A stretch of 64,000 bases of DNA from Cymodocea nodosa (lineage: Eukaryota; Streptophyta; Magnoliopsida; Alismatales; Cymodoceaceae), in the NCBI GenBank assembly GCA_036874045.1, contig CM072339.1, forward strand, positions 4,843,501 through 4,907,500, given 5' to 3'. Made by a program: the position numbers and the translations under genes. Below, piece after piece: positions 22,524 to 34,930 of the stretch. How positions within the stretch are numbered: the stretch's first letter is position 1; every line of letters starts with the position of its first letter. The notes under the pieces are model-generated. The model did no database searches. It had not been told where the DNA came from and saw only the letters and a list, made by a program, of their open reading frames with translations.

Positions 22524-24767
22524 TGTATTGATTACCGAGCACGACACTAGAAAACTTGTTTCGATCTCCAGCAACGCACTAGAAAAACTTGGATTTGTTA
22601 ACTTCTATTTTTACTTAGTTAATTTATCTTTATGCCTATTCCTTTTTTAGAAGTAAACAAACAACCTTTCAGAAAATTTAGAAACTAATTCCAATTTGTA
22701 TTTTAACTGCAAGTGCACAGTGTCTATTATATTAGTGTGCAAGTACAGGTCGATCCCATAGGGAATTACTTAAGAATTGAGAATTGTTCCGTTTTTAACA
22801 ATCAAATTTATATATTCAATAAGCTCTCCGTTGAGTTACAGTTAACTCAACGGACTAAGTTCGTTGAGTTATGGCTAACTCAACAGACTAACCTCGTAGA
22901 CTTAAGTTAACTCCACGAGCATGTCTTTCCTATTTAATTCTACTATTTACAGAGGAATTCGGCCAACCATTGGGCGGTTCCACAGATTGTAAATAACATC
23001 AATTAAGCTCTTTAATGTTAGTAAACACTGGATTTATCATTAAGCATACTAACATTCAGATAATTCAAACAGTAACCAAAACAGTAACCATTAAAATCTT
23101 TAAGTCTTTTGAACGAACCAATTTTAGTAAACTGTAAAACTAAAACAAACATAAAACAATCACAACATTGACAAAGATAACATTAATCACGATATAACAC
23201 AAACAATACAACACTCAAACACAAATACAAACACAGATAAGTTGTTTTTGGTATTTTTGTTTTAATATGAACATGGAAATGGGCGAAAGGTGAAATGTAA
23301 AGTAATCTCAATCGACAATAAATACTTCTGTCACTACATACGACGCGATTACACCACTGAAAATTAAACCACTTACAATTTTGTCTCCTCTCCCTATAAA
23401 ATCGCGAGTCCAGAATTGCGAAATGATCTCCTTTTCAGCATACAGGCATCAACCAGAAGCCAAGGCTAGAAGTTTTACGATCTCCTGAGATATGAGTCGG
23501 TGCTTGGTGAAAATGGCTTCCCTTCTCGCGATGCGATCACTCCTCACAATGATTGTCAGGCACTGTGTTTTGCTCGAAATCGACCCGACATCAGGAAAGT
23601 ATCCTCACAAACCTCCGATGGTTGGTGATTATGGTGGTGGTGATGACGGTTGGTGTGGTACTTTAGAGAATTGCCGACATTATCTGCAGAAAGCTCGGTG
23701 CTCCTCTTCTGTACACACTGGCCACACCCATCAATCACACCCTACTTCTTTTTCTTCTTTTCTTTTATATTTCTTCAGTGGTAACTGCTTCTGCTTGAAT
23801 GATCGGTTGGATTTCCTTCATTCCTATCAACGATGATGATTTCTTCTCCCTACGCAATAAGTGTGATCGTGGTTTTTCCTTTCAATTGTCCTATTTCTGC
23901 AACCGCTATAGTGGCATATTAGAAAATAAATAGTCCATGGAGTTACAGATAACTCAGCGGACTTGCTTCATTGATTTAACTATAAAACACGTGCATAAAT
24001 TTAACTATCCGATGCTTAGGTGCATTTCGGATACTTACAAACTTAACTATCCGATGTGCAGATGCATTTCGGATAGTTACAAATAACTCACCAATATATA
24101 ACTTAAGTAAATTTACCAGATCACGACACAAGTCAGCAGCAGTTTAATAATAACAGAAACATTTCGGAGAGTTACAAGTCTAACTATCCGATGCTCAGAT
24201 GCATTTTAGATAGTTAGAGATAACTCACTGAAAATCCACTTAAGTCACTTTCCTAGAACATGACACGTGTCCACAGCTATTTTATAAATAAAAAGAGATT
24301 TTGGAGAGTTACACATATAACTATCTGATGCCTAGCTGTAATTTTGGATAGTTATAGATAACTCACCGAAAATTCACTTAAGTCATGCATTATGGTTTCA
24401 ACACGTATACTTCAGGAAATAATAAAATATTCTTTTAAAACATAACTATTCGACAATTTAAACATAATTATCCAATACATGCTCGGTATGCTAAACATAA
24501 CTGTCTAAAATATGTTTGGTATGTTAAACATAACTGTCTGAAATAACAGAAAATTCAGATACTTAAGAATTTCATAGCCTACAACTTACCGACAGTTCAG
24601 AAATGTACTAAATTAACATTAATTCCCCAAAATTAAGCAGATTCTTTAATTAAAGTTTATAACAATGTAATTATAACATAATGGCTTAATTCTCATATGA
24701 TAAGTTAAATATTATGCAATTAACCATCATTTAACCGTTAATATTATGCACTTTTTAATTTTAAATA
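22524..24767 (-). repeat. 5' LTR of copy B
   Basis: About 2244 bp, with start TATTTAAAATT (a changed TGTTTAGAATG). Near 22530-22590 the 3' end holds a local duplication of the CACTAGAAAA segment. The primer binding site beside it has decayed to CCTCGATAACAACGC on the plus strand. U3 modules, hairpins and G-box positions match copy A, with more substitutions. The outer flank is GATAG, inside the copia LTR. Confidence 0.85.
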
Positions 24768-25325
24768 GATAGTGACAGACTTAACTCTCCGAAAACCCAC
24801 TTACGTCTCTCTCAATCCATTCAAAAGGTTTTACCGTTAACTTTCCGAAAACTACTTATCTTTCGGATAGTTACTATCTTAACTATCCAAAAACCCACTT
24901 AAGTGTCTCTTTAGTCTTTTTAGAAAGTCGTAGTTGTAACCTTCCAAAGAACTTATGACTTTCAGATAATTACTACCTAACTAACCGAAGATCCACTTAA
25001 GTCTCTGTCTTTTGGATACTTGACTTCCTAATTATCTAAAGATCTACTTAAGTCCCTGACTTTCGGATACTTAACTTCTTAACTATCTGAACATCCACTT
25101 AAGTGTCTTCTAAGTCATTTTGGATGGTTCAACCTATAACCTTCCAAAATCTCCTAACTTTTGAATAGTTAGCTCAAAGCCTTCTAACTGTTCTATTATT
25201 TTCAGATACTTCAACCTGGTAACTTTTCGAAAATATTAATTTACCAGAGACTTATAGCTGATAAGCTTCTAAGTGAACCTAGACTTCTTGTTGCATATTC
25301 TACACCTATACTACTCACCCTAACA
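24768..25325 (-). repeat. Partial 3' LTR of the copia element
   Basis: The first 558 bp of an LTR that starts TGTTAGGGTGAG on the minus strand, colinear with 30866-31423. It is cut inside a TCGGATAG motif by copy B. Repeated AACTATCCGAAA and ACTTAAGT motifs are visible. Confidence 0.85.
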
Positions 25326-25336
25326 ATCTCCCACTT
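25326..25336 (-). promoter_or_regulatory. Polypurine tract of the copia element
   Basis: AAGTGGGAGAT on the minus strand directly before the 3' LTR, the usual copia context. Confidence 0.8.
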
Positions 25337-28300
25337 AAAGTCTGACATAATGATCAAAGAAAAAACAATCTCAACTCTTGACTTAGATTATTTGTAACAG
25401 CAACTCAAATAAAACATCAACTCTATGTCCTCTTTTTCTTAATTATTTAGGAGACCAATTAAGGCCATACACAGTCTTAATTTTTGTAGATTCAGAACTT
25501 TGGTTAACATGTCTACAACATTTTCAATACCAGCAATCTTCTGCAAATCTAACCTATTTTGCTCTATCTCTTCTTGTTAGGGTAAGTAGTACAAGTGTGG
25601 AGTATACTACAAGAAGTGCAGGTTCAGTTGGAAGCTTGTTAGCAGTAAGTCTTTGATAGATTTATGTTTTCGAAAGGTTACCAAGTCAAAGTATCTAAAA
25701 TAATGTTTCAGTTGAAAGGCTTTGAACTAACTATCCGAAAGTCAGGTGATTTTGAAGGGTTACTGGTTGTAACCATCTCGAATGACTTAAAAGACACTTA
25801 AGTGGACGTTCAGATAGTTATGAAGCTAAGTATCCAAAAGTCAAACACTTAAGTGGATGTTCAAATAGTTAAGGAGTCAAGTATTTGAAAGATAGTGACT
25901 TAAGTAAATCTTCGAATAGTTAGGCAGTAACTATTCGAAAGTCATGAGTTTTTCAAAAGGTTACAACTACAACCTTTCGAAGTGACTAAAGAGACACTTA
26001 AGTGAGTTTTCAGATAGTTAAGTCTGTAACTATCCGAAAGGCATGTAGTTTTCGAAAAGTTAACAATAGAACCTTCCGAATGGATTGAGAGAGAAGTAAG
26101 TGAGTTTTTGGATAATTAAGTTTGTAACTATCCGAAAGACCGAATCTCTCTAGACAATTAGCTACAGTAACGCCTGTTATGACAAATGAAGAAAGAAGAT
26201 TATTCTTTGGATAGTTAAGCTCTATAACTATCTGAAGTATTACAGATTTTAGAAAGATAGGAAGATAAGGCTCCAAAATTGAGAGTTCCTTCTCTGAAGC
26301 ATTTTCCCTCTACTATAATGGCTCAAGTATAATTAAAGGTTTACTAACCCTAAGTTGGGTAGTATATAAACCTTTATGATATTGTAAAACATGCGGTTGA
26401 TTGTGCCGAAGCTCATAGTAGAACCCTCAACTCTCCATGGACATAGGTTATTGTTGAACCACGTAAATCCTTGTCTTTAGTGTTCTTTCTTCCTCTTTCT
26501 CTTCACTTCTAGTTTTCGGTGAGTTTAGATGTAAGCTTTTTAAAATCGTGTTATAGTGAGTTGACTAAACGATCAGGTTTAAATACAACACTTCCCTTAT
26601 GAAATGAAACCTCATTCTCATATACTTGGACCTTGAATGAAATTTCAGATTTTGAGCTAAATAAATGATGCTTTGATTGTCATAGAATAGAATGCTTCTT
26701 TTCTATTTGTGCCCTAATTTAGCTAGTACATTCTCTAACCATATTTTTTCTTTAATTGCCTCTACAACTGCAACATATTCAACTTCTATGGTTGAGAGTA
26801 CAATAATACTTTGAAGTTTGGATCTCTAGCTTATTGCAGTACTTCCTATGTAGAAAATATAGCTTGAAGTACTTCTGCTTTTATCCAACTCTCTTCCCAA
26901 ATCAGCATCACAATAGCCAATCAGTTCAACTGGTCCTTTCTTAGAGTTCAGATCTACATCTAGGGATTATCTGAGATATCTGAGTATCCACAATACAACT
27001 GACCAATGCTAAACTCCTAGATCTACCATGTATCTATTGACCACTCTCACTACATGAGATATATCAGGTCTTGTGCATATCATGGTATACATAAGACTTC
27101 CCATTGCTAAAGCATATGATATTCTAGACATTTTTGTCCTTTCTTCTTTAGTCTTAACTAACTGATCTTTAGACAACTTGAAATAGAATTTGAGAGGGAG
27201 TTCAATTTTCCTCTCATTTGAGATGTTAAATCTCCTAAGTACCTTTTCTAAGTACTTCTTCTGATTTAATCTCAATGTACCTACCATTCTATCTCGGATG
27301 ATTCTCATACCCAAGATTTGTGTGGCTTCTCCTATATCCTTCATGTCAAATTCTTTTAACAGTTGTCTCTTTAATTACTTAATCTATTCCATACTTGAAT
27401 AAGCAATTAACATATCATCTACATAAATCAGTAGAATAATGAAGCAATCATTAAATAGTTTTATGTAGCAACAATAGTCTGTATCGCATCTTTTGAAGCC
27501 TAAAGTACAAATAAAGGTATCAAATCTCTTGTACCATTGTCTTGGTGCTTGCTTCAAATCATATAGACTTTTCAGTACTCTACATATTGTCTTTCTTTTC
27601 TTACCAATTACTGCAAATCTCTCTAACTGCATTATGTAAAGTTCTTCCTACAAATCTCTATGTAGGAATGCTATCTTTACATCCATTTGCTCCAAGAATA
27701 TATCTTCTACAACAATAATGCTTAAGACTATTCTTATAATATTCATCTTCACAATTAGAGAAAATACTTCAATATAATCTATATCTTGAATTTGCTAAAA
27801 ACCCTTAACTACAAGTCTGGTTTTATATTTCTTATTGTCATCTAATTGTTCTTTCATCCTGAACACTCACTTGTTTCCTAGGATTTTCTTTCCTTCTAGC
27901 AATGAAGTTAGTTCCCAAGTTTTATTCTTTTCTAAGGACTTCATTTCTTCTTTCATTGCTAACTCCCATTTATGTGCATCACTTGCACAAATTACTTCCT
28001 GATATATTTCAGGTTCACCATCATCCATCAATAATAAATAATTAAATGATGGCACATACCTTTCTAGTAGTCTGGAAACCCTTCCAGATCTTTTAAGTTG
28101 TCTAGTGACAACTTCATCTTTTTGATTATCTAAATGTTCTTATTGTTCAGCCTCTCGAAGCTGAATTTCTTCTACAAGTTCCTTCTAAAGTTGTTCAACA
28201 TCATTATCTAGACTGATCTCAACAATACTTTCAGACTGAAACTTTGACTACTATTCATCTGTAATTTCTCTATGCTTGTACATCTTGGATTCAATGAAGG

Positions 28301-28860
28301 TGACATCTTTTGCACGGATTATTTTCTTGGTTTCTTCCACCTACAATCTGTAACCAAAATAATCCTTACCATAGCCAATGAAATAGCACTTCTATGATTT
28401 TGAATCTAACTTGTCCCTTTTGTCACTATTTAAGTGGACAAATGACTTGGATCCAAAGATTTTCAAGTGAGCATAGTTGACCTCTTTCCCCGTTCACAAT
28501 TCTTCAAGGTTTTTGAGTCCCATTGAGACAGATGGTCTTCTATTTATTAGATAGGTAGTTGTATTGACAACTTTTACCTAGAATGTCTTGGGAAAACCTG
28601 CATATAGTCTCATGCATCTTGCCCATTCATTCAATGTTCTATTCATTCTTTTAGCAACTCCATTTTGTTGTGGAGTTCTAGTTACAGTCTTTTACCTTCT
28701 AATCCCTTGTTCTTCACAGTAGACCTTGAATTCATGACTATCATATTCTCCTCCATTATCTGACCTGATGGATTTGATTTTTCTTCCACTCTGATTTACC
28801 ACTTCTGTCTTCCATTTCTTAAAGACTTAGAAAACTTCAGACTTCTATTTCAGAAAATAA
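25337..28860 (-). pseudogene. pol: Copia reverse transcriptase and RNase H
   Basis: RT fragments: KWELAMKEEMKSLEKNKTWEL near 27970, DLKQAPRQWYKRF near 27550 and the YVDDM catalytic box near 27420. RNase H fragments run from about 27000 down (YCDADLG) and resume after the solo LTR with ENVVDMLTKVLNLQKL near 25500. There are many in-frame stops. The stretch 28060-28860 covers the end of integrase and the linker, also degraded. Confidence 0.85.
25575..26590 (+). repeat. Solo LTR of the same copia family, opposite strand
   Basis: 1016 bp from TGTTAGGGTAAG to AATACAACA, matching the 5' LTR at 30403-31423 in reverse orientation. It is flanked by CTTCT (25570-25574) and CTTCC (26591-26595), a 5-bp target duplication with one change. 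It splits the RNase H codons. A solo LTR implies LTR-LTR recombination after insertion. Confidence 0.85.
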
Positions 28861-29640
28861 ATTCATACCTTTTTGGTACCATCATCAATGAAGGTGACAT
28901 AATAAAGAGCACCTCCTAAAGAATTGATAAGGGCAGGCCCCCACACATTTATGTGAACTAGCTCCAATTTCTGTGACTTTGGATTATGAAAAGTCTTGGT
29001 AAAGTTGACTCTTTTCTGCTTTCCCTCAATGTGGTCCTCACATATCCCTAAATTGACATTCTTCAGCTTAGGGATTTTCCCTTCTGCCACTAAAACCTTC
29101 AGTCCATTTTCATTGAGGTGTCTCAATCTTTTATACCATAAGTCAGTATCTTTAGTATCACTAACTACTGCAATAGAGTCATCTTGATTTGATGTCAAAT
29201 ATAAGATGCTAGTCCTTTGTCCTAAGGCAACAATTCTTGCACCTTTGGTTACCTTCCATTTGCTTACACCAAAGGCAATCTAGTAACCATCATTGTCTAG
29301 GCAACTTATGGAAATTAATTGTTTTGGAAGATCAAGAACATATCTGACTTCTTGTAATTTTCATATCCCTTGTTCTGTTTTAATGTGTACCTCTCCTTTT
29401 TCCAACACATACAAGTTTGTGTTGTTAGCTAGGTACACTTTCTTCACAGGAGTTGTACGATAATTGTGCAACAAATCTTTCCTATAGGTAGTGTGGAATG
29501 AAGCTATTGAGTCCAGTATCCATGAGTCAATGGAACTGTCTACACAGCATACTAGGGCATCATCTGAATCGTAGGAGACAACATTTACTCTTGCTCCTTC
29601 TGATTCCTTCCCTTTGCTGTCTTTCTTGAGAGACTTACAT
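28861..29640 (-). pseudogene. pol: Copia protease and integrase N-terminal region
   Basis: The protease motif SWILDSIASFH lies near 29510. The GAG-pre-integrase segment DLWYKRLRHLNENGLKVL and the zinc region ICEDHIEGKQKRVNF run from 29140 to 29010, followed by LELVHINVWGPA and YVTFIDDGTKKV of the integrase core. A stop sits at the end of the protease part. Confidence 0.85.
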
Positions 29641-30365
29641 TGTGACTTGAAGTGCCTTTATTGATTACAGTTCCAACATTTAATGTCTGATCTCACTTTG
29701 CTAGTACCTTTAGACTTTGACCTTCTTTTGGATTTAAATTATTTTGATTTACTTCTCCCTCTACTTTCAACACTAAGGGCAAAAGTTGAAGCTAACAATT
29801 CACTTTTCCTACGAATATCCTCACTCAAAATTAAATCCCAAATGTCACTCATTTTGAGCTTTTCATGACCTAGTGAACTACTTACACTAGTCTTGACAGG
29901 AGACAAACTTTCTAGTAATGAGGATAATAAAATCAAAGCCCCAACTTCATCATCAAATACTATATCTACTGAATGCAGTTGATTCAATATAGTATTTAAC
30001 TCATTAATGTAGTCTGTAACATTTTCACTTTCTTGCATTTTCAGATTGAATAATCTACGCATGAGAAATACATTGTTGGTGGTTGATGGCTTCTCATACA
30101 TATTGGACAGTGCTTTCATCAAATCAACTATTGTTTTCTCCTTGGCAACATTCAAGTGAATGTTCCTTGCTAGTGATAACCTAACGAGACCTAATATTTT
30201 CCTGTCTAACAACTCCCACTCTTCCTAATCCATCTTCTCTGATTTTCTTTTAAATAGAGGTTGATGAAGATCCTTCTGATACAAACAGTCTTCCATATGA
30301 GACCTCTAGTATTTGAAATCTTTTCCATTAAACTTCTCGATCCTAAGATTTCTATCGTCTGCCAT
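29641..30365 (-). pseudogene. gag: Copia Gag
   Basis: Starts MADDRNLRIEKFNGKDF at 30365. The UBN2-type Gag domain lies at 30212-29800 (MRRLFNLKMQESENVTDYIN). The CCHC knuckle CWNCNQ-x-RHFKSQC near 29660 has a stop in its loop. Two TAG codons in the first 60 codons stand where Trp would be expected. Confidence 0.85.
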
Positions 30366-30389
30366 TCTATTAAACTGAAAAACATTCGA

Positions 30390-30402
30390 CTCTGATACTA
30401 GT
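30390..30402 (-). other. Copia primer binding site
   Basis: ACTAGTATCAGAG on the minus strand next to the LTR end, close to the initiator-Met tRNA site (TGGTATCAGAG) used by most copia elements. Confidence 0.75.
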
Positions 30403-31423
30403 TGTTAGAGTTAAACCTAATCATTCAGTCAACACACTATGGCACGATTTTGAAAACTCACCTTTAAACTCACCAAAACTAGGAAGTGAAGAGAAAGAGA
30501 AAGAAAGAACAATAAAGACATAGGATTTACATGATTCAGCAACAGCCTACATCCATAGAGAGTTGGGGATTCTTCTTTGAGCTTCGGCACAATCAACCAC
30601 ATTGTTTTACAACATCATAAATGTTTATATACTACCCAACCTAGGGTTAATAAACCTTTAATTACACTTGAGCCATTACAATAGCGAGAAAGTACTTCAG
30701 AGAAGGAACACTCAAGTTCAAAGCCTTTTCTTCCTATCTCTCCAAAATCTGCATCATTTTAGATAGTTATAGAGCTTAACTATTCGAAGAAAATTATTCT
30801 TTCTTCATTTGTCGTAACAGGCGGTACTATAATAGGCTAACTATTCGGAGAGATTCAATCTTTCGGATAGTTATAGACTTAATTGTTTGAAAACCCACTT
30901 ACATCTTTCTCAATCCATTTGAAAGGTTCTACCGTTAACTTTTCGAAAACTACTTGTCTTTCGAATAGTTACTGTCTTAACTATTTGAAAACCCACTTAA
31001 GTATCTCTTTAGTCTTTTCAGAAGGTTGTAGTTGTAACCTTCCGAAGAACTCATGACTTTCGGATAGTTACTACCTAACTATTTGAAGATTCACTTAAGT
31101 CTTTGTCTTTCGAATACTTGACTTCCTAACTATCTGAAGATCTACTTAAGTCCTTAACTTTTGGATACTTAGTTTCTTAATTATCTAAACAATCGTTTAA
31201 GTGTCTTTTAAGTCATTTTAGATGGTTCAACCTGTAACCTTTCGAAATCTCCTGACTTTCAAATAGTTAGCTCAAAGCCTTCCAACTGTTTTGTTATTTT
31301 CGGATACTTCAACCTGGCAACCTTCTGAAAATATTAATCTACCGGAGGCTTACAACTGATAAGTTTCCGAGTGAACCTAGACTTCTTGTGGCATACTTCA
31401 CACCTGTACTACTCGCCCTAACA
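30403..31423 (-). repeat. 5' LTR of the copia element
   Basis: 1021 bp, TGTTAGGGCG...CTCTAACA on the minus strand. It contains many AACTATCCGAAA/TTCGGATAGTT pairs, each near ACTTAAGT. The outer flank is TCCTT. Confidence 0.9.
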
Positions 31424-32640
31424 TCCTTTAGCAAACTTGCGAAGAGCGCACGACTGCGTTCTCCTCTCCCACTGCCCAACCTCTAGTGCTCTAGCGCATG
31501 GGCAAACTGATGGCAATGCAACCTGAGGTGTCAGGGTTTCAAGGTGAGCGGCGCAAGGAATCACAACAATGGAGTGACGGCAAGGTCACGATGGAGCAGT
31601 AGAGCTCATAGCAGAAGCTCACGATGATCACAGCGAAATGATGGAGTTCGCAATGGTCGTGGTGGAGCAGTAGAGCTCGTGATGGTTGTGGCGCATCGGT
31701 GAAGCTCATGGTGGAAGGCACACAGTTGAGCAGCGTCAAGTAGTGGTGGCACAGCTAAGTGGCAAGATTGTCAGATCTAAATCTAACGGTTAAGATCAGT
31801 CGGGGTTTATACTTAAACTTGCGATGATTGGACGTATCTGATCCATCCGATCCAGATCTGATGGAGGAGATTTTTCTGTCGAACAAGAAGAAAAAAAGAA
31901 ACAAAATAGAAAAAAAATGAATGGTCTAGATCTTGCTATTGAGTTCGAGCAGTCCGGATTGTTCAAAATTTGCTAGATTTCAACGAACTCTATGGTAGAG
32001 CGAGGTTGTCAGCTTTGACGACGTCGACGATGTTTAGTGACTTTAAGCATCCAAGAGAGTAGACCTCAACTTGAATGACTAAACATACTAACAAGACAAA
32101 GCTCCCGAAGCTCAATGTAGTAGAAAACTGACTGTGTGGAGGCTAGAAGCATATAGAAAAGTTGAGAGAAAACTCAATTGGAAATTTGCAAAGAAGAAGG
32201 TAGAAATGTTGTCGACGTCTTGTGCAAATCATCTGAATTCATACGTAAAAATGCAGGAAACAAGAATATGTGAATAAAGGAAGCGAAAACCAGAAGATTA
32301 CCTGAGTGGATGAGTATGCAAGAGGTCACCAGAAAAGCTTGTTGACAGCAACAAAGCAGCGGTAACACGATAGTTGGTTTTGTAGTGAGCTAAAAGTGGT
32401 TTTCTAGTTCTTGCACGCATCCTTAAGTGGTTTTATACCACTTGGATCTGGATTCGGATTGGGATTCAGATTTAGATTCGGGTTTGGTAGGAAGCTTTGC
32501 AACAACTATTGACGTGGGGCCTTTAGATGCAACACATGACATGTCTAGGAGGCAACACGTAGCACTTAGTCAAAATGTTGAAAAGTATCTCTTTTGGGTA
32601 ATTCAAATGTGCTGAATCCGAAAATGATCTCCATTTTGGC
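31424..32640. other. Gene-free stretch, unassigned
   Basis: Less AT-rich at 31430-31760, with repeated GGTGGAGCAG and AGCTCATGGTGG phrases. No open frame here shows a recognisable domain. It could be host intergenic DNA or an old element; I cannot tell. Confidence 0.4.
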
Positions 32641-32659
32641 TAATTCGATTTGGTTAATG

Positions 32660-33215
32660 CTTGAATGGCCTCAAGAAGCTCAAATCTCAAATGAAGGGTT
32701 AGGATCATTCAAAGTTGATCTAAGGTGATCTAGGGGTTTGATTAACAATCCGGTTGAAGGATTAGTCAATAGGATGACAAAGACCCCTCTCCAAGGGTTG
32801 AATGGCCTAATCGACATCTGGATGGCTAGATAAATGATCCATCACGAATGGAGGGCCAAGATCGTCTAGAGCTGATCGGGAGCGATCTAAGAGTTTGATT
32901 GGTGATCCGATTGAAAGATCAACCAATTAGAGGAGAGTTGATCCTTCTAAGGACATAAGCTGGCCGAACTAACATTCAGATGGATGAGCAGATCATTCAT
33001 CACAAATGGATAGCTAAGATCATCCAAAGCTGATTTGAGATGATCAAGGGGTTTGATTGATGATCTGATAGAGGGATCGATCAATCAAAGGGGGAATGAC
33101 CTCCATCACAGGGTTAGATGGGTATGATCACACCCTTACGGTGGGGTTGATCATACACCTCGCAAATAGAGGGTTAGGATTGTCTAGAGCCGATCTAGAT
33201 GATCCAAGCATACAA
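32660..33215. repeat. Tandem repeat of about 158 bp, over three units
   Basis: The block GATC(A/G)T(T/C)(T/C)A(A/G)AG(C/T)(T/C)GAT recurs at 32703, 32860, 33018 and 33178. Each time it is followed by GGGTTTGATT-like sequence and a GATCCG/GATCTG element 40-50 bases later, and then by a weaker match to ATGGCCTAATCGACATC. Spacing is 157-160 bp. Units are diverged, so the array is old. Confidence 0.7.
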
Positions 33216-33299
33216 ATGTTGAACGAACGACACAAATACACGATCATAGGTGTGGATAGCAACCTTAGGCTATCAAGATAACTATGAACATCTATCTAA

Positions 33300-34030
33300 T
33301 ACATGTTTAAAATTAGGGTGTTTACAGATGACTTAGGTGAAAAACTCTACAATTCTTTAGAAGTGTGTTCTCAATGAATCTACAATAGGAGAACTTAAGA
33401 ATCATGTAGAATATGAAGAATGTAAATAATTCAAAATTCAAAAGGATGTGAGATCATGGAAAAATGGTAATAGTGGATGAATGTGCACTTCCAGTTCAAA
33501 GACTATATATAGAGAGTCTAAGTTGCACTTTATAATATCCCTTTCAATATAGAGAAATCTCTTTCTAAGAGTTAAATATCCATTTCTAATTAGAGTATAT
33601 ATATTTCACAGAAAAATATTTCTATCTAGAGAGTTCAAAAGTTTCTACATAGTAAAAATTCACTTACACCATATGAGATTTACTTGAAGAGTTGAAGGTC
33701 TAAAGTAATCAAAGTTGAAGATTTATGAAGTAATTCAAAGGAGCAATGTTCTAATAATTGAAGAAGAAGAATTTGGTGAAGTGAAGGTCAAGGTCTTGTG
33801 TATTTTATTTCAAGATCAAAAGGTGTAAGTTTCTGCATTGTTTTTATTACTCAAAGGTAAAAGATCTAAAAATGTTTGTTATTATCATATCCTATTTTGT
33901 AATATTGTAAAAATCTTGTACATAATAGAAAAAGAAATTTAGAAAGATTACCATGAGTTTTTGGACTTAATTTCTAAAATATTTGAATTCACAATTCATC
34001 CTCTCTCTTGTAAAATTGTTTCAATCCTCA
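33300..34030 (+). repeat. Possible LTR remnant
   Basis: Has a TATATATAGAGAG TATA-like box near 33512 and ends with AATTCACAATTCATCCTCTCTCTTG, in two parts typical of the 3' ends of plant copia LTRs. No partner LTR or clear TG...CA border was found. It could equally be unrelated AT-rich DNA. Confidence 0.3.
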
Positions 34031-34234
34031 TTTTCAAAATTTAAGTGATGTTGCTTCAACACCACCATAAATGCCGTACCTTGATTCCAAGAAGAATAGT
34101 TAGTGCTATCAACTATGTTTGTGTTGGAAAAGAATTAGGTATAGGGGATTATAGAAAGCTATTCAAAAGAAGAAGACCTCAATAAGGTGCAGTAGCAATG
34201 AAATGAACAATGGTTGAATCTAAAAGTATACTCT

Positions 34235-34930
34235 TGTAAGAATGGATTGTTATATTTTGAAGGACATCTAATTGTGGGTGCAAACTCTCCTTTGAGACAT
34301 TAGCTTCTCAGAATTTCGTAACATACTATTGGGAGGACACAATGGGTTTGAAAAAACCTACCAATATCTTTGTAAATTATATAAGTGGATAGGGATGAAA
34401 AAGGTGTGGTAGCACATATGAGAATGCAAAATTTGCCAACAAACTAAGGTGGAAAACCTTAACGTTATTGAATTGTTGCAACCCTTGCCAATTCCCCAAC
34501 AAATTTAGAAGACATTTTCATGGATTTCATGAAAGACCTCCTATGCAATCAAGGATATACTTTTATTTTAGTAGTGATAGATTAGTTACCAAAGTACAAC
34601 CATTTTGTACCCTTACAATACCCTTACATAACTACAATTATAGCTTAGATGTTTATTGATTTGATCATTCTTCCTCATGGATACCCATCGTCCATCGTTT
34701 CCAACCAAGATCCTATTTTCCTCAATTAGCTATGGCGGGAACTAATCAAAAGCTCCAAAACTCAACACAAATTCAGCTTAGATGTGTCACCCCTAGACTG
34801 ATGGTCAAATGAAGACCGTCAATTGGTGCTTAGAATAGTATTTGAGGACTTTCTATACTCATTAATCAAAGGAACGGAGGAATTGACTTTTGTGGGCTGA
34901 ATATCATTATAACACAAGTTGTCACTACTT
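34235..34930 (+). pseudogene. Chromovirus (Ty3/gypsy) integrase relic
   Basis: Conceptual translation across frames shows the order of a chromovirus integrase: YWEDTMG, then LLQPLPIPQQI followed by MDFMKDL, VVID with a following aromatic segment, LPHGYPSSIVSNQDPIFL (the second Asp region; the preceding residue is Asn in place of Asp) and WREL. It is broken by many stops and frameshifts. No RT or LTR is recognisable nearby. Confidence 0.65.

Larger units (their letters stand above)
14609..24767 (-). mobile_element. Athila-like LTR retrotransposon, copy B (split by copy A)
   Basis: Same family and order as A and C: 5' LTR 22524-24767, degenerate primer binding site, zinc-knuckle Gag, protease, RT, shortened RNase H, integrase tail, acidic ORF, small ORF, start of the Gag capsid ORF. 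It stops at 14609, exactly at the LTR border of copy A. The rest of the Gag ORF, the F-box region and the 3' LTR should lie left of the window beyond A. It has more substitutions and stops than A or C, fitting an older insertion. Its own 5' LTR is inserted in the 3' LTR of the copia element. Confidence 0.85.
24768..31423 (-). mobile_element. Ty1/copia retrotransposon, decayed
   Basis: Read right to left: 5' LTR 30403-31423, primer binding site, Gag, protease, integrase, RT, RNase H, polypurine tract, partial 3' LTR. The order integrase before RT defines copia. Every domain is broken by stops. Its 3' LTR is cut at 24768 by copy B, and a solo LTR is inserted in the RNase H region. The rest of the 3' LTR should lie beyond copy B, left of the window. 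Confidence 0.9.

Noticed and set aside
31424..32640. Host gene exons in the less AT-rich stretch
   Set aside because: Frames are short, with no domain and no convincing splice structure.
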